This document shows positions 37,374 through 48,239 of a DNA stretch of 64,000 nt, piece after piece. Source of the stretch: Argopecten irradians (taxonomy: Eukaryota; Mollusca; Bivalvia; Pectinida; Pectinidae); contig NC_091137.1 in assembly GCF_041381155.1 (NCBI RefSeq), positions 14,503,765 through 14,567,764 on the forward strand, in the 5' to 3' direction. The position numbers and the translations under genes were made by a program. Every line of letters begins with the position of its first letter. Position 1 is the stretch's first letter. A model generated the notes under the pieces. The model saw only the letters and a program-made list of their open reading frames with translations, was not told where the DNA came from and searched no databases.

Positions 37374-38048
37374 CTATGTAATATCTGCCCTCCGTTCTTC
37401 TGTCACCATCAGACTATTGCCTACACCTCCGACGACGGAGTTAGATACGTTAACAGTAACAGGACAGCACACGCAGTAAATTTCAAAGCAAACATTGCAT
37501 CTTTTTCGTGACTGAAGTAACGAAAAGCACTTCATAAACCACTCGTATAACAGAGACATTTGGTGAGCATTCTGTAAACGTTTGACTGTGTCTATGAAGG
37601 ACCTGTAATTCCTCCTGTAAGCGCTAAAGCACAACGACAACACGGGGCTTAGAAACAGTGTCCTGTATAATCCTAACGCAATCAAAAGTCGGATAAACAA
37701 AAACACCAGGACAGCAACAAACAAGAAACGTGCACGTCTGCTACAAGGCAGGCATATCGAGCATATTTTTGTGGCTTTAAACGCCACCCGGTTATTTTCG
37801 GACAGTTCCATAAACAAAGTACTGATCCGTGATGAAGAGGAAATTTCACTGCCCAAATCTATCACATTTTCAAAGCGCTGTAGTTTTCTCTTCACCTTCT
37901 TAAAAATAAGGAACATCAGGCATGGATCGAACAGAAGTATCATCAGAAGTGATATAGAATTGGCCATTATGATGATACTGTAGACGAAAGTGCCCAACGA
38001 CGCCCAAACAACATTCAACGTTACCTCTAAAACGAAACAAGTCGCCAT
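37374..38048 (-). CDS. Unrecognised small polytopic membrane protein, intact paralogue
   Basis: Single-exon frame of 224 residues. I start at the second of two adjacent ATGs (38048) because MATCF aligns with MASYN of the broken paralogue at 40529; the ATG at 38051 would add one residue. Two hydrophobic segments near the N-terminus end in the basic loop KKVKRK. Then come a polar loop with LFMELSE, a third hydrophobic segment near 107-130 ending GLYRTLF, and a Cys-rich region CNVCFEIYCVCC before a polar tail. I do not recognise the family. Conservation of KKVKRK, EISS, LFMELSE, GLYRTLF and CN-x-C...CxCC in the neighbour argues that it is a real protein. TAG stop at 37374-37376. Confidence 0.6.
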   Translation of the reverse strand: MATCFVLEVTLNVVWASLGTFVYSIIIMANSISLLMILLFDPCLMFLIFKKVKRKLQRFENVIDLGSEISSSSRISTLFMELSENNRVAFKATKICSICLPCSRRARFLFVAVLVFLFIRLLIALGLYRTLFLSPVLSLCFSAYRRNYRSFIDTVKRLQNAHQMSLLYEWFMKCFSLLQSRKRCNVCFEIYCVCCPVTVNVSNSVVGGVGNSLMVTEERRADIT

Positions 38049-38244
38049 CATTTTAGTATTAACCAAAAAACGGAACTTCCTACTTTGCTTTATTTAGATA
38101 TATGAACATTTGAATCAATGCCAAGAATGGTCTAAAGTTCTACTGTAATTATGATAGTTTTTAACGTGTGTACATGTGTACTCAAAGGTATGCAAATGGT
38201 ATCTTTCGGTCTATAAATTAACAATATATCGTGCAAAAAAGTTA

Positions 38245-38715
38245 CTATTATTCTGCACACAAATACAGTTGAAATATATAAAAGAATGAATAAATAAAGT
38301 CAACCTCGAAGAGTATGAAAATGTTTATTCATTAAGCTTCAATAATTTTAATGATTTACTTTAAGGATGCCTTCAGGTAAAGACACATCAGTGTCGAGCA
38401 ATTTTATACTTTAATGTGTAGTATTTAGCCATTGACAACATGATTTAAGCTTTTTATGTTGGGCTTATTTTTAAATCCTAATATATAAAATTTCAAATAA
38501 ATGAAAATAACTACATTCTAGATTTAACTACACAAAACTATAAAAGTTTGAACTGCGAACAACACTTGAATATGTTACGGCCACTTTGACTACGTGTACT
38601 TTGAAGGGAGTTAATATCATTCTGCACACAAATACAGTTGAAATATATAAACGAATAACTAAATAATGTCAACCTCGAAGAGTATGAAAATATTTATTCA
38701 TTAAGCTTCAATAGC
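38245..38715. repeat. Upstream repeats of the intact paralogue
   Basis: A segment of about 100 bp at 38245-38345 (CTGCACACAAATACAGTTGA...) is repeated at 38618-38715. Between them, 38350-38613 (GGATGCCTTCAGGTAAAGAC...) is repeated at 40947-41216, upstream of the broken paralogue. The shared block shows that the gene pair arose by a segmental tandem duplication including 5' flank. Confidence 0.85.
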
Positions 38716-39877
38716 ATTTTAAATACTACTTTTAGATGAATTTTTAGAATTGATGTTAAAGTCGTACTTTTTCTAAATTTGATTTTATTGTAAGCTGATC
38801 AAGTTCTTGCTATCGTATTTATCAACCATTACGTATATTGGACCAATTTTTAGATATTTGTCATCTTTGTCACCTGTCAAATGGTTTTAAAAGCAAGACA
38901 GACGATACAAAAAATCTGAAATAAAAACAAAATTCTGAAGTCTTTGATCTTCTACCCCGAAGTTAAAGTTACCAAAACATAGATCAAATATAACAAAGAC
39001 TTTTAATCAATGCATCATTGTTAATCGCCAATCAATAAAAGCCATTGTCTATTATTGGTTGTGAAATACAAAAGGTTGGTATACATAATTCTAGTGACGT
39101 AATCATGTATAAATAAAACACCTGAAATATAACAGCTGATGACCTACATATGTATCTATATCACTACGTAACTAATGTCCTTGTATTGGTCATCGCGGCA
39201 CTATAATCTAGTTATATTTTACAGTCAATGATGTCATATATAGATATGTTTATATCTTAAACGAATGTTCATTTCGTGTGAGATTTGTTTTGCAAAGCTT
39301 CCATAAAATCTCACATGAAATTATCACAAATTTAAGATACATTTCATCACATATCCATAACAACATGATTTTTAAAAAATACCAACGCCAAAATGTGCAG
39401 CAAAAATCCAGCAGTGGCAGCCATTTTGTTCCGACGTCCTCGAAATCCTCATGCCACGTCACAGTATTGTTTCTGTCGTGACATCACAGTGGATTTCCTG
39501 CACGGTACAGGCAAAATAATTCAATCCAGGTTATGTTATACAAGTCATAATTATGCAAAGATATTACACGTGAGAAATTTCTGGATACCAGGCAGATATC
39601 ATGAGATAGGCTGATATCGCAGAAAATTTTAAAAGAGTTCCTTTCATCCAGTTTGCTATTGAGTAGTTGTGGGGGCCAGTAGCTGTTTCTTTTCAACACA
39701 TTTTCCTATGCGTTTTATAGTACACAACCTTCAATAATCTGAAGTTTTAATGTGATCGCGGTAAACATCTGTCAAAGTCAGTTCCTATCGTTCTTTGGAC
39801 TGTCTTTGGAGTGCATTGACGTTACAATACTAGTTTTCCCTCCTTTTTGGAGTTTGGACATGAAATATGTCAACTGT
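38716..39877. other. Spacer between the paralogues, nothing supported
   Basis: AT-rich sequence. Short frames on both strands around 39250-39700 overlap each other and have no recognisable features. Confidence 0.4.
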
Positions 39878-40529
39878 TTACTGGGTTAAATGTACAGCAT
39901 TCGATGATAACGTTTCCTGTCCAACAATCACATTATCACGGCCTATAGCGGCGTTACATACTGTGACGATGGGTGAACAACAGATACAGGAACAATTAAC
40001 ACATATATTGCATTGTTCTTCAGTCTGAATCTCCACGCACACCAGCCACGTCTCATCTGAGGTTGACTTCCTGAATATTTCTGCGGAGGAATACTTCCTT
40101 CTGAACAAGCTCAAACACAATGACACCAAACTCCAAAATAATGTTCTGTAAAGTCCCAGCATTATTAGAAACGTGGTGCATATGCACGCTAGTCAGCTCA
40201 CAACGAAGAGTTTTAAATTAATTGTGACAAGGTAGACGGATCATATATGTTGTCATGGCTTCGAAGGCATTTCGAAAAATTTCAGAAAGCTCCATAAACA
40301 GAAGTCCGACCCTGGTCCTCGACGAAATTTCATGGCCAAAATAGATAACTGTTTCACAACCTTGGGGTTTTCTTTTCACTTTCTTCAGAAGAAGAAATAA
40401 CAAGGATAGATCGAACAACAGTATGATAAAAAGTGAAACTGAGGTTCCTATGACGACTAAATCGTAACCAGAAATAACAAAGGACGCCAACAACATATTA
40501 AGTGTGAACTTAATATTATAGCTCGCCAT
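39878..40529 (-). pseudogene. Broken paralogue of the 37374-38048 membrane protein
   Basis: The start MASYNIKFTLNMLL, KKVKRK, EISS and LFMELSE match the intact copy in one frame until the stop at about 40218. The homologous continuation (LFVV..., GLYRTLF) is in another frame, with an in-frame TGA at 40193-40195 before it. From 40162 it is open to the Cys-rich CNICVNCSCICC and the end at 39878. So there is one frameshift and at least one stop within about 60 bp. It is most simply a recent pseudogene, although an intron across this gap cannot be excluded since no clear donor/acceptor pair is evident. Confidence 0.6.
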
Positions 40530-40946
40530 TATTGATTTCCATTACAAACCGAACCTTGGACTTACAGACTAGGTATTGAAGAAATGCCAGCCTGTTATTA
40601 TTAAGGACGTATGCCCTACATATAACAACCAGGTCATTATGTCAAATGTTTATAAATCTTAAAACAATGACATTGTTTGAAACGGTGCCAAGTTGGCCTA
40701 ATTGTACTTAGTTCTTAAAAGGAACATAAACTGTTCGGACTGTAGCCTTTATGTTATACCAAAGCATATCTTGATAATCGGAGGCTACTGAAGCATCGAG
40801 ATGTTATTATTTATCTACAATGAAAGTACATTTTGATATTAGAAACAAATATGAATGTATAACCAATTGTTTCATGTCTCGTTTTACTTATTTTTACCAA
40901 TACTACATTCCAATATACGAGTAGATTTTAAAATTGATTATTAGTT

Positions 40947-41216
40947 TTAATGATTTACTTTAAGGATGTCTTCAGGTAAAGACACATCAGTGTCGAGCAA
41001 TTTTATACTTTAATTTAATGCTATTGACAACATGATTTAAGTTTTATTTTATTTTTTAATTTTTGGTTTATTTTTAAATCCTAATAAATAAAATTTCAAA
41101 TAAATGAAAATAACTACATTCTAGATTGAACTACACAAAACTATAAAAGTTTGAACTGCGAACAACACTTGAATATGTTACGGCCACTTTGACTACGTGT
41201 ACTTTGAAGGGAGTTA
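40947..41216. repeat. Second copy of the paralogue 5' flank
   Basis: Matches 38350-38613 over about 265 bp with few changes (shared CACATCAGTGTCGAGCAA and ATGTTACGGCCACTTTGACT). It lies about 420 bp upstream of the broken paralogue. Confidence 0.9.
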
Positions 41217-42770
41217 TTGATGGAAGTAGATTTAATAAAATTTTATTTACGATGAGATCTGTGGAAAAGTCAAAACGGTTCATTATATACCTCGCTAGTA
41301 AATTATAAAACTTTGTTATTTTTCCTTATCGTTGTCTGGTATCATAGACGTAATGATTGTAACTACTATATATAATATTTAGTAGGGTAGGGTTGTCTAA
41401 ATAACAGTTTTACGGTACGATTTATTTCCCTTGAGCTATTCAAATCTTTATTCAATTTTTATTACATTTGAAATCAAAATCTGTCAATTTGTGGAAGTAC
41501 TACTTCAACACTTAAATACAACAGTAAACAACAAACAAACAGAAACTAAAGACACATTGTAATATCATTGGCACATTGTTTTGCTGTTGTACATTTCAGA
41601 ACCATATTTTTGCTGAGAAAATGTCTCCAGTTAGTTAACTGTGATCCAATTTTTCTTTCGCGCCTGCTAAAGCTGTTTTCAATTTCCATTTTGAAACAAG
41701 TTCGCGAAAGTTACAACTTGCGGATTTAAAATTAAAATGGTTTAGATATCAATTTAAGCTTCCGAAATGCTTAGATATGAAATTCCGGAGATAAGCTTTC
41801 ACGAATATGCTTGGATTGTGAAATTCGCAAAATTAAATTGAACGCTATAAAAGTTGGATTTACAGTAGATCTTCCAATCTTAATCCTGAATTCATGGTTG
41901 TTAAGGTCTATTAGTTATGCAATTGAATAATAGGATAGGTCTGTTTTCTCTCAGCAAGACATGAAGAAATTGTTTCTATATGGTTTTCCAAAATATCCAT
42001 AACGTAAGTTTTTCAGCCAACGTAATCATTCCGTGGTCATTTCAAGATTCTTATAATATAATCTTTATTCATTTTACATCTATTGTGAAACAAGTTATAT
42101 AAATTTATATCAATTTCTTGCGATGATCCGGATGTAAGAGCTCGAGAGGTCTCTAGTGGCAGAAAACCGGTTTGCCATTAAGTTTACCTACGTGTGTTAC
42201 AAGAGGTCATACGTTTAGAGTACAATGTATTTCCTTCTTTACTTTCTTGTCAATTTAAGAGGATACACAATCAAGAGGTTTTTCAACAAATGAAAAATGA
42301 AACCTAACTAGTCAAATATTTCAGCTAATCACCTTTTGAACAACCAAGTCTTCTGATCTTTACCAAGTAGTTCCTTGGGATAATGCCAGTATTTGCTGGA
42401 CTAGCGTTTGATTACGTACTACTTCGAAATATCTAGATCATCCTGACTTTCATAATTAGATAGCATCATCCATTTCAGAGTTGAACAGTATGGAATAGAA
42501 ATTTAAAAAATGACATAACAGCTTTCTAGCATTGTTTTGTACTGAAATGAAGACAGGTTCGACAAGTAAGGCTTCTTTTGTACCGACTGATTATCAAACC
42601 TATGGTGGCCTTTAACATAATTCGCTGTCACTTCTTTTAAATGATGACCGAAATCACATGACACTTTTGAAAATAGTTTAAAAAAATTATTTACCTAAAC
42701 ACTAAAGAAAATGCGTTGTCACTTTCATGCACATGAAATCTATATCCTAACAGGAACAAGTAAAACATTT
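41217..42770. other. Intergenic, probable old dispersed repeat inside
   Basis: No gene seen. About 41637-41880 has alternating TTTCGCG/CGCGAAAG and GAAATTCCG/GAAATTCGC words, suggesting an internally palindromic dispersed repeat, but the ends cannot be set. Confidence 0.3.
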
Positions 42771-42864
42771 AAAATGCGCACGATACGACGCAGAACCAGA
42801 CACTTACATTAAAATGCGCACGATACGACGCAGAACCAAACACTTACATTAAAATGCGCACGAT
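42771..42864. repeat. 40-bp tandem repeat, 2.3 copies
   Basis: AAAATGCGCACGATACGACG starts at 42771 and 42811; a third, partial copy starts at 42851. Confidence 0.95.
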
Positions 42865-43571
42865 CAAGCAGTATGTAAACATATGCCACAACAATATATG
42901 TTCCACATATCTTCAGTCTACTATTTTTATCCTCACAAAACTGGTATGGTAAGTCTATGGTATTTTAATGTCACCATCCAATGAAAAACCAACCATGCGT
43001 CACTTTAATTCCTTTATTTTTAAATAGCTATATGCATATCAAAACATATAACATCATTGTTGAAATGATTGTGCCGTCGCTTTAGCGATCCTCCACTGAT
43101 ATAGATACCGTACACTAGTTAGACCTACACGAATGAAATGAAAGGTAAGATACATTGTAATATGACACTTTTGTATTGAATAAGACCAGGTTTGAACTTG
43201 CAGAACATGTTGCATTGAAGGCATGGTGTTATATTTTACCACACGTGTTGTTTACATAGAGAAACCATAACAGGAGTAAAACGTAAAGTGTTCGTGTTAC
43301 GTGGTGACAGTCTTTACCAACGCCTGCACAGACGATCACCCATTGACACAACTGTAGTCTATTTACTTTGATAAGTATTTCTAATAACTACATATCACCT
43401 TACTGTTGGGAATTTGTGACACAAAAAGAGATCTAATTTAAATGTCCAAAGTTTGAATTTTTTTCTCTCGATTATTTACCATGGTCGAAGTATTCCATTA
43501 CATTTAAAGGTTGAATTGAAACAGATTTTATGTTATGGAGATGTAACACAAAACATCAACGTAAAATTTAC

Positions 43572-43714
43572 ATGTCACTGTTGTTTAACATATTTATCAA
43601 GTTCAAGTTAGTTAATTTTCAAATTTTGAAAAGACACGAGCTTTAGCGATTGTCTTTTAAATATTTGAAAATTAACTAACGAGGGTTTAGATAAACATGA
43701 TAAACAACAGTCAC
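43572..43714. repeat. Long imperfect hairpin
   Basis: GTTAGTTAATTTTCAAAT pairs perfectly with ATTTGAAAATTAACTAAC. Outer arms CACTGTTGTTTA and TAAACAACAGT extend the foldback to about 140 bp. MITE-like. Confidence 0.75.
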
Positions 43715-44130
43715 GCGTTGGGGAACTTATTTATCCCATAACTTTAGCCCTATAGTAATACCGTGGTGACCATTTTCTCGCCTTCACTCAGGGAAACTTA
43801 CCACCATACAATGTGTAGTGATATCTTTCCGCCAAAAATATAGTTCATAAATAGAGAGTCATTATTCTTTTGTTTGATACTTTAAATAAGCAACTACCTG
43901 TTGAACAGTAAATACAATGCTATTTAAAAGAAAAAGCGCTATGAAAAGTAGCCTGAAGTTAAGAGCCAATCGTCATCAAGAAATCTTGGAATTGACCAAT
44001 CAGAGGCACCAATTTACACACTGGAGTGTGTAAACATAAACAATAACCAACTAAAAATGGAAATTATCACATTTTCCCCCATAGTTATGGGATAAATAAA
44101 CTTCCAAGTAGTTTATGATCAACGCGTATC
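43715..44130. mobile_element. MITE-like element with terminal inverted repeats
   Basis: Left end CGCGTTGGGGAACTTATTTA then TCCCATAACT; right end AGTTATGGGATAAATAAA then CTTCC and, after an 11-bp insertion, CAACGCG. The interior has no coding frame. It directly abuts the hairpin at 43572-43714. Confidence 0.6.
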
Positions 44131-47100
44131 ATGATAACATAAAAATACATACCATGACATGCTTATAATTCAAAAGGAGTCCTTTCTTGATCTACTAGAA
44201 ATTTTCCTTTTTATTAGGCTCTCTCCATGCAGTTCTGGTGTAGGTAGGACGAGAGAGGGAATGAGTTAAGAGGGGTGGATTGAGGTCTCCGAAAAGTTTA
44301 GACAGCTTAAACAGACATTGGAATCATGAAAAATGTTTTTTTTTTGTCATTGACGGAACATTTCAGAAAACGCCAGAAATTTTTAAATACTTTTGTTCTC
44401 TTTTCTACGTTTCTTTTGGCTACAATAGGTTGTTTTATGTACACGTATTTTTAATCGCTATCCGTTCTCTGGCATTGGGTTTGAAAAGCAAACCACAAAT
44501 TAACAAATATAGTTCGAAAGAATTAGGATCTTCGAGCTACATGATTCAGTGTTAACGAAGAGCAATTGTATAAAATGGCACACGTGTTCGTTAGTGATAT
44601 TCGCGGAATTGTAAATTTAAACATATCTTTGTACAAAGTTTTCTATTGTTAGCTTCCCATTTTAAAACACGGCTAGAGGTTGCATAGAATACAACCAAGA
44701 AAAAAAGGAAATCAAACGAGTTTTGTTATAATTATGATACAAAACAATCCATAAAAACAAACAAACAAAAAACTCGTGACAGAATTTTCGGTTTTTGACC
44801 CCATGGGCACTGAAAAACTAAATGTTACCCTCATCAATCCGAATTAAGTAGGACAAGATGTGTTGACACTTTGTGTTGAAGTGTAAGTAAAATATACTGG
44901 TATAATGGACTGTTTAATCAGTAGTTAGGACGTTATCTATATATAGATTTTTTATAAGTACAGTAAACAGTATATACCTTCTGACATACACCCGTTCTGA
45001 ATAATTAAGTTTGGTTAGCTTTATGTTGTAAAATGATTTGAAAATAAACAGTGCTTACCCATAGTAAAGATACCTTGGCATGTGAAGCATAACTCAGTTA
45101 AGTCTGTAGTGGCAAGCAAACGTAATTAAAGGCCGAAAAACATTTAATAGTAGTCATACCATTATCTTTAATACGAATTAAAAACACCACATACGTACAT
45201 GATATAAGAAACGTCATTGGATCATTCACCGATCATCTTACTCTCTCCTGTCCTCACAAGACCTTTGTTGTTATGGGGATGAAATAGTCAAACACTTCAT
45301 TTCTAAATATGTTACCGATACGAGACCAGACATGGCAGTACAATAGCCGTGCATGACTCTCGTTATATGTCGGTATAATTAACAATTCTGTTGATATACC
45401 AGCTTGAACCCACCCGATGAACTCCAATTAATGCCCCACTTTATTGTCCATTTATATCGACAGAAGAGTTGTCTCAGTAAATGTTTTACTTGTAAACAAA
45501 TTTTATACACTCTATAACCATATTAATCTCTTATACCAAGAAATTCAAGATGGACCTAGCTGATTTTTTTCTGTACATGAACTTATAATACTCGTAATTT
45601 TATTGCTTAATCATTCTCTCTAGACGAGTAATGTTCTGCAAGATACCCTGAGATAGTTCTCTTTCATGACCCCACATTTGATGAAATCCTTATAGTAGAA
45701 AGTGCGTCATATATGGTATGAATGTCAACCAAATATGGTAACAGGTCAATCATAGCAGGGATGTCCTTCCATTATGATATTTCAGTGGGCCAGCGCTGTA
45801 ATGAATCTCTGTTGACGTCCATGTCTGGGCTTAACTGGTCATACTGTGCTAATATATATTGCGACACAGAGAATAATATCGAATGTTCATAAGAAAATAC
45901 AAGGCCATTTCATAGTGTTGTTGAATAATGAAAATATTTGCAAAGTGATGAGCTTTGGTTAAGTCAGGACAAAATATATATTACCACGATTAGTTACAGA
46001 CGACTGCCTAAAATATGCACCATGTAATTGATAATTTACAATTAAAAGGTATATCTTACATTTTGTGGCCATTTGTTATCTCAGCAGGTCCCCGACGTGT
46101 TCATTCCTAGTTCGATAATAGTGTATTACAGTGTATAACACAACGTCTCAAAGAGACATTTAAATATCATATAAAAAACCTGTAAAGCTCCACACTGAAC
46201 ACACCCCACTTACCCATTCAAATTGAATAAAGATGAATAAATCCCACTGCTATATGATAGACAACGCAAAAATATGTGGTGAAATATAGAGCCACATCGA
46301 TATAAGATACCTCGATATTGTTATGAATAAATGGATAATAAAAAAACATTATTATAATTCAGGCAAGTCAAAATAGTGTGTAAAGATCTAGATGTGCTCG
46401 TAACTGTGTAAATGTTTGTTATGAAAATAAAACAAAAAAATGGTGAATAGACCATTACTCAAATATACACGTTTTATATATCAACTTTCATTTTCAAAAA
46501 TATCACTGCATATATAAAATACGCGTTTTATATTTACACAAAGGTCACGTATCTCATTAAACGTAGGGCAATGTACGGCGACTTCCTTATAAACGCATAT
46601 AAACTCAACAACACTTTAATATTGACTTTAGGGCAAAAAGCACTGAGTGTAACATGGACCACATGTCTGGGTTTTATAAGGTAGGTTAGAATACATACAT
46701 ATAATTTAAATCACAGTAGAAAATAAAATTATCATAGTAAAGTTGCATTGCGTAAACGAATAGCCTGATAGGTGGGTAAAAATCTTTTCTCAATGATGTG
46801 TGTTTTTACCATCCATGTCTAGGTTTGCTTTGCTCAATGTAACATGCTTTATAAATATTATCAATTAACTTTTTTGCTCAATGAAAATGCGATTCATTAA
46901 TTGTCGTCCATAATATGTTGTTCACCTCTAAGATGTAATGCGGGTGGGTTTTTATTGTTACGTCATGTGTTTGCGAGCTTAACGTCCCGTACTCTGCATA
47001 GAAAACGATCATAGAATGATGACATCACAATGCAAGAGATGTAACTACTTAATATGCAAGGACGGAATAAACGAAAGTCAATGTAGAACAAAGCGTTCAG
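44131..47100. other. AT-rich intergenic stretch, nothing supported
   Basis: About 3 kb without a recognisable gene, RNA or repeat. A 91-codon frame at 44280-44555 looks like chance. Confidence 0.45.
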
Positions 47101-47709
47101 CTTTGATACGTGTTTTGGGCAGTGAAATAACAGTCATTATAATGTATCAGGTTTGACACGTGTTTTGGGCAGTGAAATAACAGTCATTATAATGTATCAG
47201 GTTTGACACGTGTTTTGGGCAGTGAAATAACAGTCATTATAATGTATCAGGTTTGACACGTGTTTTGGGCAGTGAAATAACAGTCATTATAATGTATCAG
47301 GTTTGACACGTGTTTTGGGCAGTGGAATAACAGTCATTTTATAATGTATCAGGTTTGACACGTGTTTTGGGCAGTGGAATAACAGTCATTATAATGTATC
47401 AGGTTTGACACGTGTTTTGGGCAGTGAAATAACAGTCATTATAATGTATCAGGTTTGACACGTGTTTTGGGCAGTGAAATAACAGTCATTATAATGTATC
47501 AGGTTTGACACGTGTTTTGGGCAGTGGAATAACAGTCATTATAATGTATCAGGTTTGACACGTGTTTTGGGCAGTGAAATAACAGTCATTATAATGTATC
47601 AGGTTTGACACGTGTTTTGGGCAGTGAAATAACAGTCATTATAATGTATCAGGTTTGACACGTGTTTAGGGCAGTGGAATAACAGTCATTATAATGTATC
47701 AGGTTTGAT
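47101..47709. repeat. 50-bp minisatellite with E-boxes, 12 copies
   Basis: Unit starts at 47101, 47151, 47201, 47251, 47301, 47353, 47403, 47453, 47503, 47553, 47603 and 47653, then a short remnant. Each of units 2-12 contains GACACGTGTTTT, so CACGTG occurs 11 times; unit 1 has TACGTG instead. Units are nearly identical (GAAATAA/GGAATAA variants, one extra TT). It lies 0.5-1.1 kb before the candidate first exon of the three-module membrane gene. Confidence 0.95.
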
Positions 47710-48180
47710 GGATAGAAGGTAAGGTATTGATGGTCAGTTGTGCTATGTTTATTAATACATGGGTTGCATTACAACAATCCTCTCCATCTGCTCGAATATC
47801 ATTTTGTCAGTCTATCGAGATATGAAAATATATTAAGCAAGTTTTCGTTTCCTTTTTTCCCATTTAATTCATTCACTAAATAGTCTACGCGGATCTGGAT
47901 AGCTTGAGAGGCTGGTAGGCAATATGCGGTATGCTAAATTCTTAACCTCCGTTATCAATTTTGTATGCAGTCATCGACAATGAACAGCATAAATATACAC
48001 ATACGATTGGCAGGCAAAACCGTCCGGTAGTCATGACGAATTGTTAAATTTCATACACAGACAGATTGATTTTGATCTAGGACGTTCTGTTTACTCGCGG
48101 TAGTCATATGATGATAACCCAACAGTGGTACCCTGAAGCAAGCTCTAACATGTGTATTGTGTTAATTTATAGACGCGCAC
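47710..48180. other. Putative promoter-proximal region
   Basis: About 470 bp between the E-box minisatellite and the candidate first exon. I see no definite TATA box. Its role is inferred from position only. Confidence 0.2.
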
Positions 48181-48239
48181 TAAGGAATCGCGATTAAAGC
48201 CGACAAGACATGTCTTCAATCCACATCTACTATCAGCAG
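48181..48239 (+). other. Candidate first exon of the three-module membrane gene
   Basis: Ends at a strong donor CAGCAG|GTAAGG. It contains ATG at 48210 opening MSSIHIYYQQ. Spliced to the acceptor TTTTTCAG at 51577, this runs in phase into LIMAPDTN, so it could supply an alternative N-terminus or just 5' UTR. The start of the exon is not determined and the link is inference. Confidence 0.3.

Noticed and set aside
38049-38066. Longer start of the intact paralogue at 38066
   Set aside because: The codon there is TTG; the aligned start in the neighbour supports ATG at 38048.
39250-39700. Overlapping frames on both strands between the paralogues
   Set aside because: Mutually overlapping, no homology, local inverted repeats explain frames on both strands.
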